A stretch of 64,000 nt of DNA. It comes from Hermodice carunculata. Its lineage: Eukaryota; Annelida; Polychaeta; Eunicida; Amphinomidae. The stretch's first letter is position 1. Each line of letters opens with the position of its first letter. Below are positions 54,291-64,000 of the stretch, piece by piece. The notes below the pieces were generated by a model. It was not told the origin of the DNA, searched no databases, and was given only the letters and a program-made list of their open reading frames with translations. Position numbers and translations under genes: made by a program. The stretch spans positions 62,557,245 to 62,621,244 of the forward strand of contig OZ026630.1 in the NCBI GenBank assembly GCA_964020975.1. The letters run 5' to 3'.

Positions 54291-54599
54291 ACATTTCACC
54301 ACTGGTGAGACATTTTAGGCAAAACATTTGCACTGTTCAGCATAATCCATGCTGTAATACCTGTAATAACTAGGGTTAGCTGTGGCATCCATTGTAAACA
54401 TGAAGGCATGGGCCAAACACGGTCACTTTGGACAACCAGGCCAACAAATGCATAATTAATAACGGTCGGGGAAAGTTCGGTACAACTTGGGATGAACAGG
54501 TCTATTGAATGCAAACTTGTCCCAACCGATTTTTCCCTTTTTAGACCAGTCAAGTCTGGTTCTTTTTAACAGAAAACTTGCTTGTTTGGAATGAGCAAG

Positions 54600-55265
54600 A
54601 CTCAAACTTGCAACCTTTGGCACCAGTTGCGTAGCTGAAATGGAAAACGCACGTATCCACTCGACCAAATCCTCATTCTTATAGCATATAGCACCATGGA
54701 GCAGATCTGCTTGCATGAACTGAAAGAGATTCTCTGTACTTTATTGAGAACCGTATTACAGAGTTGTCGGGAGCCCCCCTCCCCCACCTTAGCTGCAAGA
54801 CCCAAACTTACCAACCACACACCTAACATGCATGGTTAGAAGGCTGTCTATGAGACAGGTTCAAGGTAATTATATTATGAAAGCAAAATTATTGCCAGCA
54901 CCATGGACGTCCATTTAGCTTGTAACAAGCAGTACAGCAGAAGCCCAGGATGTGGATTGTTGGGAAATTAAGTGCAGTAAAATTCTCCAACTTTTGTTTG
55001 CACGCTATCGGATTTGCCAGATGTCTCAAACATATGTATGTAAGTTATAACTTTGTGCCTATCTATAATATTTTTGGAATATATAGAGCTTTTAAAACTT
55101 TAACTGCCCCTAATTTGTATAATTTTAAACATCATGACTATACCAGATCAGGTTCTCACCAGTAGGTCAGTCACCATAGCAAGTTCGGTGGTTTTCGGAA
55201 TAATAGTGTCCGAGAAAATCTCTTGACAAATTAGGTCGTAAAGAAAGAAAGAAAGAAAGAAAGAT

Positions 55266-55297
<32 letters not shown>

Positions 55298-55298
55298 A

Positions 55299-55358
<60 letters not shown>

Positions 55359-55399
55359 ATTCTTGGAAAAACAGTATGTCTGGGTTGGCACCAAGACAT
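54600..55399 (-). mobile_element. HINE-like copy K with passenger segment
   Basis: The 5' head in inverse, TGTCTGGGTTGGCACCAAGA, ends at 55398. It is preceded by (AAAG)n (55238-55359), GTGTCCGAGAAAATC, and CCCTAATTTGTATAATTT. From about 54680 to 55030 the sequence matches a segment inside copy L (62150-62500). The 3' hairpin is absent. Confidence 0.65.
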
Positions 55400-56454
55400 A
55401 ATTATATATACCAAGGTGAGTGTTGATTGGTGGATGGGGAGCTTTTTGACCACGTGGTAAAAATCACCCCCGGGCTCCCGAACTCGCTCAAAAAGTGGCA
55501 CCACATTTTAGTTCCATAGATTTGAATGCACCCCCCCCCCCGTCTCCTTTCAAGGATTTTTCCCTTAATTTTATCTCCCTATTTTGATGAATACAAAGAG
55601 ATCTTGGTCATCAACAAGTACCCATATTTTTTTTTCTTTTTTCTTTTCTTTTTTTTTTTTTAATTTCAACGATACAACTGTATTGGTCCATACCTTGAAA
55701 AATTCCCTATTTATGTTGTTCCATTTACATCTGGGTTAAGCTTGGAATGACTGAAACAATTTCCTAATGAATGTTTTTTTTTAATACTTTTAATCAGGCG
55801 GATACATAAAGCTTAAAGTATCACCCACTCCATTTTCACACACCCCTATTTAATGACAACGTGGATAATATACATAACATGCCTTACTGATAAACTTTCA
55901 CGGACTTGGGCCTTTTAAAACACCCCTAATTTACGATTTCGCAGACGTGCCCAGCCTGCACCGCCCCCCCCCCCCCCCCCCCCTCCTTCTCTGCGAAATT
56001 TGGAACGATCAGTTATACATGTTTGGTATTGAGTATTGAGTGCGGGGCCCGGGAAATCACCAACACACGCTGGAAGTAGTTCCTTTTTTCCTCAACAGGT
56101 GTCACCCCACCCAACACAAGAAACCACAAAAATTCTGTTGCAACCCCTGCAACAGACAAAACCACTCTGTACAGATCAATAACACGCTCTTAGTATCTAA
56201 TTTTAATAAGCTTATATCAAAAAACAAATGATTTTGGTGCGTTTCATGTTAAACGTAGTTTTGGTTTAAGACGGTGATACGAATGAATATTAAATACTTT
56301 TACAGTTCTAACGTGTCAGTGAGGATTGCTCCAAACAAAAACAAAAAAAAAAAACAACTGAAACATATCACCCTGAACTGCATTTTTTAGCTGTAACGGT
56401 GTCAAAAAAAAAATGGACCAAAGAAAGATGGAAGGAAGGACGGAAATAAATAAA
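55400..56454. other. no gene; C runs at ~55531 and 55963-55983
   Basis: Two poly-C tracts (the second about 19 long) and T-rich runs; nothing else recognised. Confidence 0.5.
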
Positions 56455-56456
56455 TA

Positions 56457-56519
<63 letters not shown>
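56455..56519. repeat. (AAAG)n microsatellite
   Basis: About fifteen GAAA units. Confidence 0.95.
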
Positions 56520-57395
56520 TAACTAACTATGACTCTGGAGTTGAATATTATTCAGCATAGTAGCCCACTGCAATCAGTAACTGCTTGTAGTATGGAAACG
56601 TTTGGTATTTTGAAATTTTATATGCCTAATGCTCATCATTAAATATTTACATTCAATAATATCGTGTAGCACGAACATACTGAGCATACAGACGTTAGGT
56701 TTTCAAAAAAAAAAATGTTACATGTAACCCTATATTAAGATTTCAAGTGCATATGTATTTTCTGATAGCTGAAAAAAATGGAAATTCTGTGTCTAACAAT
56801 TTTGTAATGTTAGATGGTGGCAATCTTTACATAACAATTACCGTACACAAAAGATCATCATAATTCACCACACATATCGATTCAGTTGATTCAATTTTGA
56901 AGAAATAGGCCAAATCTGCAGCAAAGTTAAGTTTGGGCAACGAATGAAAAAGCGTAAATCGCAGGGTTTTTTTTTTTTAAATGTACCGTTTTGTCTCCAT
57001 AGACAGTTAAAAATAACTTTCCTTTGGTGTGTCATCATTCCAATTTCAAACACCTCTATCTCTGAAACAACAACAAAAATTGGAACTTTGAGATACAGTT
57101 TTTAACTTTGGAATGCGTGCTACAGATTGCCATAAATCTGATGCCGAAAATATGTGAATTGTAGAAGCCAAATAAAAATTTGGCATCAAACAAAACGGCG
57201 ATCATTTGTTTGCACTTTTGTAATAGCTGTGAAAACATTACTTCCAAAGAAACATTACCACAATGCCCTAGCAAAAATTAGTTTTTACCCTTCTCAAAAA
57301 TGTACACACTTTATTGTAGTTTTAAGTTAATTTGCAGTGTTATACAGGCCTACAGAAAAGTATGAGTTTGGACCAACCTCACTGGTATACCGTAT
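56520..57395. other. no recognised feature
   Basis: AT-rich sequence without coding or repeat signature. Confidence 0.4.
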
Positions 57396-57402
57396 GTAGC
57401 GA

Positions 57403-57481
<79 letters not shown>

Positions 57482-57497
57482 TACTACTTCTTCTTTT

Positions 57498-57564
<67 letters not shown>

Positions 57565-57565
57565 T
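57403..57565. repeat. compound (CTA)n-(CTTT)n-(CTT)n microsatellite
   Basis: A CTA run to 57488, CTTT to about 57530, CTT to 57565. Confidence 0.95.
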
Positions 57566-57926
57566 TCAATGAATTGAAAGTGGTGCATTGTTAAAATGTA
57601 AAAAGGTTTACTTTATGGTGAAGATTGCCCGTTAGTAACTGGAAATTGAAGACAAAAAAAATAATTAGATTAATTTTAATTTAGCTGAAATACCCGAGTC
57701 TTGGAGGACCCCAAAGGTGACAGGCATGCCGGGCAGTAGGCTATGCAGTAGCCTAACCTTGAATTGTAGTTGGGCAAAGTGATTCATTGGCATTGGCATG
57801 GGGATGTGTAGTTTACAGTTTAGGTCCATTTATGAATCACACGGACTTTCTTGCCCATCGCTTTCAACCCATACGATTTGTTTCCTTTGAAACAATAGAC
57901 TTTTTCAGAAGGAATCCGTAAAGATT

Positions 57927-58146
<220 letters not shown>

Positions 58147-58147
<1 letters not shown>

Positions 58148-58410
58148 CAACATAAAGGTCAAAGCGTTGGAGACTCCTATTGTCGCATTAACATGCACTG
58201 CATTTTATATATGGACCTGATGGTCTGAAATAAAGCCATTTATCTTATTTATCTTAATAGATAGGGTCTTTTCTAGGGTCTTTTCTTTTGGAAGACCCAA
58301 ACGGATTTTCGTGGGGCATATAATATTGCCAAAAATAGGCAAAATTTCTGTTAAAAAGTGACAACATAAAGGCCAAAGCGTGGGAGGCTCCCAGTGTCCC
58401 ACGAAATGGG
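58147..58410. repeat. ~45-bp segment repeated at 216-bp spacing
   Basis: CAACATAAAGGTCAAAGCGT with a GAGACTCC region at about 58147 recurs as CAACATAAAGGCCAAAGCGT with GAGGCTCC at about 58363. Between them, GATGGTCTGAAATAAAGCCA then TTTATCTTATTTATCTT looks like the 3' tail of a retroposon. Confidence 0.6.
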
Positions 58411-58489
58411 AGTGACTTGACAGGCATGACACTTTCTTGCGTCGCCAGATTTATTGATTTCGATAGTTAATCAAGCACTTCCTGCAACT

Positions 58490-58646
58490 GCGTGCGCCTG
58501 TGATGACTGCGTCATCAGCTGGAGTTCGGGCAGCGCATAAATTTAAAATTCAAGATGGCGGGAGAATACGGAGTCACATAATTCCTGATTTTTAAGCAAA
58601 AGAGGACCGATATATCTGCTTGTGGAGGGATACAAGATAAGGAAAG
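58490..58646 (+). promoter_or_regulatory. candidate transcription start and non-coding first exon
   Basis: A locally GC-richer stretch contains GACTGCGTCATC (CRE/AP-1-like) and AAGATGGCGG at 58552-58561, the YY1-type motif often found at metazoan start sites. Further on is a GGAAAG/GTAATC donor at 58646/58647. The ATG in the motif opens only eight codons, so it would be leader sequence. No downstream exon was found. Confidence 0.3.
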
Positions 58647-59164
58647 GTAATCTATTTTTCCCCAGTATGTAATCTTTGAAGTCAGTACTATAACTGTGAA
58701 GTCTGATTGTGATTTGTGCAAATAATTTGGTTTTATCCAAGGTAAAATTGGACGTGCCGAGAACAATGGCATGTTAAAAATGTCATTGACAGGTGGTCAC
58801 AATTTTTGTTTGGTTATTGAAAACCAACACATCGGCAAACATTGTAGACAGATCTGTAAATATTCAGATGTAATCCGGTATGTGTCAGTTAATAATTGTT
58901 GCAGCATGGAGTCTGAACACAAGGCAAGAAATCTGTGCAGTTTGTCACACTATTCACAGTAATCTAACATGATGTAGTAAGTAACTATAGACTATAGTAA
59001 TAGTATTGCAGGCTAGTTGTCAGTTGATTCCTCCAGGCTCCATGGACATGGTAATAGGGCATGTTACAGAATTTCTTTTGGCCGTCGACTTGCACATATA
59101 GTGCAATAGCCAACATAACCATAGGCCACACAAATGGGAAATATCATAGAGGCACAAACATCAA

Positions 59165-59280
59165 ATAGAGTAAAAATAGCATACTACATAGAGACTATTA
59201 ATATTATTGAGATCACGTTGTACTACTTGTAGCCTACAACGTGATCTTAACAGTCTCTAGACTCTATGTTATTTTGACTT
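59165..59280. repeat. imperfect foldback with a 13-bp perfect core
   Basis: AGATCACGTTGTA (59210-59222) and its inverse (59235-59247) are nested in longer imperfect arms containing GAGACT and TACATAGAG. Confidence 0.65.
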
Positions 59281-59437
59281 TATTATGGGTCACCATCTCA
59301 GTACATCACTGAAATGTGACCAGTTATGCTTAACCTGAAAGGCTGCATGGATTGGAGGATTGTTGTTGTCTTGTCACAGATCCTACACTACTGGTCACAT
59401 TTTAGTGATTAAATAAATGAGACGGTGACCCATAATA
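59281..59437. mobile_element. 157-bp MITE with ATTATGGGTCACC ends
   Basis: The ends are TATTATGGGTCACC and its inverse, continuing as imperfect ~45-bp arms through CACTGAAATGTGACCAGT. It abuts the preceding foldback. Confidence 0.7.
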
Positions 59438-59439
59438 AA

Positions 59440-61130
59440 TTAAATGTTGTGTGTTAACCATTTAATTACAATAGACCAAGTCACCAGAGACCACCTCTAC
59501 TGCAACCAAAGAGTGGTCTTTAAGGCAGGTGGTCACTCATGACTAGGTAGCATGGGAAATATATGACTTTGGGATGTGGTCTCATGAGAGTCAGATTGTG
59601 GTTTCTAACAATCAGCGAGCAGGGTTTGTGGAATACTGTATCAACATGTCGCTTGCCCATAAATTTACAGAGCAGTGAGTGATGCATGACTGAATCGATC
59701 CATCTTGGCCATGATTTGTCCATTAAAAAAATCATGAAAAAAAAACTTAAGGGAAGGTTCCTCATTTTCATAAACATATACACAGTTTTTAGCATGCTGG
59801 AGGCTGGGGGTGGAATGGGGGTGAATGGTCATAAGCATGCTATACGGACAATGGTATGCTAGCAGGAACTTGGGGAAGGGTCAGTGACAGTGAATCCGAT
59901 TATAATGCTGCACAACAAAATGACAAAGTAATCATGCACAAACATTGCAATGGCCACTAGATATTATCAAGAAGACTGCAACAAATACATGTACTTGCAC
60001 TGTAAAGCCCAATTATTAAATCCTCTGATAAATACAATTATACTTCAAATAAAAGATGAAGGTGGAACAGGCATTTGTAAATTCTGTTCCAAAGTTGTCA
60101 AATGAACTGGGAAGTCCTCATTTTCAAATGTTAGAATGTGCTCTTTGTGGGGGCAGGGATGGAGGGAGTATATAAAAGACTACTCTACCTGTCTGAAAAT
60201 GTTGAACAGTCTATTAATGACTCCATTTGAAACATCAAAGGTAATGAAAGTGTTGCACAGTCACAGAAACTGGGCAGTTTATCCCCCTTCTTATTTGTAG
60301 CTTGTCCTGTTCAATAAAGTACCGGGGTCACATGCACAGCTTTCAACCAGACAGCCTGATATTTAAGTGTCTATATGAAAATTACGCTATTGTCCAGTAA
60401 AGGATTTTTGATTTACATTTTTGTTCAAACATATGAAGACTATGTTTTTTAGATGGACTTGATTTACATAACATTTGTGAAAATTGCTGTCAATATTCAA
60501 AATGGCATAAGAAAGCTTTCTGAATAATGACTTGATGAATATGAGTCTGACAAGAAATGGACAAAATACAAAACATGGTGGAGGGTCCAATAAACTGGGA
60601 ACATTTAAGAATTTTGGATTTGAAAGGAAAGTGTACTTAGAAAATAAATTACCAGTTCAAAGGATGCAATATTTCACAAACTGTGTAGGGTAAACACTCA
60701 TGCTCTGGATGTTGACTGTAGTTGATACAAAGGGATTGCAGTAGATAAAAGAAAATAACCAATGTACAAGTACATAGCAGATATAGCACAAACTACAAAC
60801 ATGAAATTGACGCTTTCACTCCATATACTTTTTGTCCATACATAGTCAGGATAAGAGTTTATAGCTTTCCTTGGTGTAATTATTGTGCCCAACCCATGCT
60901 AAGACAAGCTATTGATCTCGGCCATGCCATCAAGACATTATCTACAATTCTCAGCAAAAAATGCTTTTTATTAACATTGTTAGTAAACATATTAACCCAG
61001 GGGACAGCTTTCATGCAAGTACTTTGGGATGACTCACGCAGGAAGGGGTTAACTAGCTGGCGAATAATGAAAATTGTGATTCCTCGTGATATACACCAAT
61101 GGAGGCTATTTCATGTTAAAACAAGTATTG
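59440..61130. other. no recognised gene
   Basis: Short frames only. The phrase GAGACCACCTCTACTGCAACC at 59480 resembles the arms of the 4671 MITE family weakly. Confidence 0.4.
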
Positions 61131-61133
61131 GAA

Positions 61134-62782
61134 CTAGAAAAGAAGATTTGCTTCACAGCAAATCTGTCTGCAGGTCTTCCAAATAAGAACAGTTTGAAAT
61201 GTTACACTTTGCCATTGTTCAACATAATCTAAATTTCATGTATTAGTCTAATTTTTATAAAGTAAAATGCTACAACTTTGGTTCTTGGTTCAGGCCATGT
61301 CACAAACTTATAAAAGAAAGTTTGAATGAAACTAGTATCTAATAGTTTTGACGCTATTATATTGTGTATTTGCATAAATTGAAGGCCTTCAACTTTGATT
61401 AATGGTTCACTGGATGGGGCTTTGCCACAAACCCATAAATTGAAGTAGGAATGGCACCTTTATCTATAATAGTTTTGAAGCTATTTAAGATTTACATTTT
61501 GCATAAATTAAAATCCTACAACTTTGGTGCATGGTTCATTGGATGGGGCTTTGCCATAAACCTATAAATTGAAGTTGAAATGGCATGTGTCTGTATAATA
61601 GTTTTGGAGATATTCAACTTTGAAATTCTTCAAAGCCCCTTGTTAGCTTAACTTGAAATTCTAGGTAACTTATACTGTCCATTATATTGGCAGGTGTCAC
61701 AAACCTATATATGCTCATTGAAATTTTGAGCATAGATTTGCAATATTTTGGAAGATATGGAGCTGTCAAGAAACTACATATACATGTACCTGTGAACCAA
61801 GACCATGACAAGCACTATACTGTCTCACTATTAGCTATGAAGAACAGGCTTCAGCACACTGGTTACAAAAAACAGAGACATGAAAGTGTCCACTGATATG
61901 ACCCAAATCCTACCTTCCTTGGTCTCAGCTCTGTGTGTACCGGTAGTCTATTTTTAACAGAGGGTACACTCAGGCTTGTTCTGCCTAGAAGTCTGGAGCC
62001 TGTGTTCCCTTGTGACTGATAAGCTCAGCACACTGACATTGCCTTCGGCAAAAACAGGCCAGCTAGGACACCAGTTTCAGACATGGTGCACTGACAGGTC
62101 TGTGCAGCTCTATTGGAAACTATAGCCTGCCTGGTACATGTGGTAGTATGGAGTTGATCTGTTCCTGCATGAACAGAGAGAGATCCTCATTACACAGTTG
62201 TTGGGAGTCTTCTCTCCCCCCCATCTTTTTTTTTTTTTTTTTTTTTTTTTCTATTTTGGCTGCAAGACCCAAACCTTCCAAAGCATACACCTGGTATACA
62301 TGGATATAAAGGTGCCTGTAAGACAGGTTCAAACTAATTAATTATGGATGCAAAATGGTTGCCTGGCACCATAGAAGTCAAGGAATAGGTAACACAGCAA
62401 GCAGTTCAAGGCCTGTATGTGGACTGGGGAGAAATTCTGTGAATTTAAGATACATTAAAATTCCCCAAGTTTTGTTTGTATCCTATTGGATTTACCAGTT
62501 GTCTCAAACCTATTTGTGTAAGTTGGAACTTTGTGGCTATCTGCAATAGCTTGGAAGATATGGAGCTTTTAAAATTTTAATTGCCCCTAATTTGCATCAT
62601 TATAAACCTCATGACTATTCCAACCCAGGTGCTTAATTTCACTACTGCGTGAGTCATCATGGCAAGTTTGTCGGAATAATAGTGTCGGAGAAAAACTGCA
62701 GACATATCTGGTTGTAAAGAAGAAAGAAGGGAAGAAAAAAGAATTCTTGGAAAAACAAAATGTCTGGGTTTGCACCCAGACA
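61134..62782 (-). mobile_element. HINE-like copy L, full length with passenger segment
   Basis: In inverse, CTAG starts at 61134, then AAAAGAAGATTTGCTTCACA and GCAAATCTGTCTGC, the 3' end. The 5' head TGTCTGGGTTTGCACCCAGA ends at 62782, preceded by GAATTCTTGG. The body blocks (CTACAACTTTGG.., TTCATTGGATGG) span 61240-61620 and 62480-62650. Between them lies a passenger of several hundred bases, part of which is shared with copy K. Confidence 0.75.
62223..62250. repeat. poly-T tract
   Basis: About 27 T within the passenger of copy L. Confidence 0.95.
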
Positions 62783-63017
62783 TTATAAATGTCCCTCTAT
62801 TGAACAGAGATTGCAGGGTGCATGTACGTTGCAGGGCAAGGCTTTTAATGTTTGAATATAATCCAGGGCAAGTGTTTGATGTAGGCCAGATACAGTTTTT
62901 AGCTCTGCTAACCAAAGGTCGCAGAGCTTATGTGACCGTTCATGTCTGTCCGTCCGTCCGTAAAAACTCAGCTGACAAACTAGTCAGAAGAACCCAAATA
63001 GTGATGGGCTTACGAAT

Positions 63018-63028
63018 TCTCTCTCTCT

Positions 63029-63068
<40 letters not shown>
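63018..63068. repeat. CT then poly-T tract
   Basis: (CT)6 followed by nearly 40 T. Confidence 0.95.
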
Positions 63069-63069
<1 letters not shown>

Positions 63070-63070
<1 letters not shown>

Positions 63071-64000
63071 AGAAGTAATAAAATTTGGATGTTGAGTGGT
63101 TGGGCCTATACATACTGGAAACACTATAGTCTGAATTTAATATTTCAAAGGTTGAGAGGAATGGTTTAAAACCACCACTTGCCTTTTGTGGGTGACTGCC
63201 TGTCTCAAGTCAGGAGTGAAATTTGTTTCTTGACATTGGTATTGGAAGATGAATGTTGATGCTTTCGTAATTCTGGAATCTCTTTGCTGTCATTGTTGGG
63301 TTTGATATTTATGAATATGGGTCATGTTTTTCTACATAAGTGTATCATACTAGAGACGTCCGTAAACTTTTGCTCGTTAGCGCGATACCGTTGTTAGTTT
63401 TCAAGTTAACCCAATATTACTTTCAGGACTTAAAAGGTGTATGAAAATCTAGGCCGCTTTCCATATTGGTGGCGCCACCTTCATTATGTAATAGATGGGT
63501 CAAAATGTGAAAATTTGTGAACACTCTAGCATCTTTAATTTTTTGGCAGATCTACACCAAATGTGGTGGGGTTGTGGGGGAGGTCAAAGTCTAAGTTGCT
63601 AATGATACTAGTGGTGCCACCTATAATTCGACAGAAACTATGAGCCAAAATGTGTTTCAAGATTTAAAATTCCATACTTGGAAAAGTAGGGCCAGTACTT
63701 TTCCGCGATCGCGGAAAACAGACGGAATTTACGGAATCTATGATCTCAAATGGAATTTATAATTTGGAACGGTTATCGGCAAATGCCACGGAAATTAAGA
63801 GGAATTTGTGAATTTTGCTTCTCAAATAATTCAAAATCACCACATATGTCATTGCATAAAGCAAAACACACGGACTTGGATCCAAATTTGACGAGTCGGC
63901 GGCGTTATTGATACCACGTGGAGCAAAGTTAAAGACAGGCCGCGCTATAGACCCCATTACTACCATATCTATATACAATTCATTTGTATGGCATGTAGAT
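63070..64000. other. no recognised feature
   Basis: No coding, repeat or RNA signature seen at the right edge. Confidence 0.4.

Overview
The window is AT-rich, intron- and repeat-laden animal DNA. It holds one well-supported host gene and is otherwise dominated by decayed mobile elements and microsatellites. GT-AG introns, several LINE clades, a Gypsy/Ty3 fossil, Crypton, Tc1, TTAA-flanked and Helitron2-like elements, and abundant tandem repeats all point to a metazoan. I would guess a marine invertebrate (hemichordate, echinoderm, amphioxus or mollusc), but the sequence alone does not fix the phylum. A run of exactly 200 N at 41069-41268 is an assembly gap.

Minus strand, 25761 down to 4202: thirteen exons join without a phase break into 1911 coding bases (636 residues plus stop). 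They encode four FAS1 (fasciclin) domains followed by a hydrophobic, GPI-signal-like C-terminus. This is the architecture of insect fasciclin I. The signal-peptide exon is not identified and should lie upstream, above 25761. Domains 2, 3 and 4 share one exon-phase pattern, so they look like exon-unit duplications. The introns carry a TA-flanked MITE, a 1.4-kb element with 117-bp terminal inverted repeats and part of a SAP/YqaJ-type gene, a Tc1 transposase remnant, foldback elements, a LINE end and several copies of a Helitron2/HINE-like family.

26-36 kb: microsatellites, a TIR element with repeated subterminal motifs (27.7-28.4 kb), a LINE with an internal 198-bp duplication (28.9-30.3 kb), a broken Gypsy/Ty3 fossil on the minus strand (about 30.85-34.17 kb) interrupted by a HINE copy, a cluster of palindromes (34.15-34.27 kb), a Crypton-type fragment (35.4-35.9 kb) and the second copy of a 4-bp-TSD MITE.

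36-53 kb: a SINE-like insertion with a 13-bp target duplication, an L1/Tx1-like LINE end, tandem ~146-bp repeats, HINE arrays, a TTAA-flanked 1.2-kb element, LINE fragments, and a hammerhead ribozyme placed just downstream of a TATA box (46.55-46.64 kb), the arrangement seen in Penelope-like elements and retrozymes.

53-64 kb: more HINE copies (one full-length at 61134-62782), microsatellites, MITE-like hairpins and two weak host-gene leads (53903-54290 and 58552-58646).

The most distinctive system is the HINE-like family. It has about fourteen copies with a palindromic 5' head, a matching subterminal inverted repeat next to a 3' hairpin, a CTAG/CCAG 3' end, head-to-tail arrays, and internal ~144-bp repeats loaded with nuclear-receptor-type and POU-octamer-type motifs.
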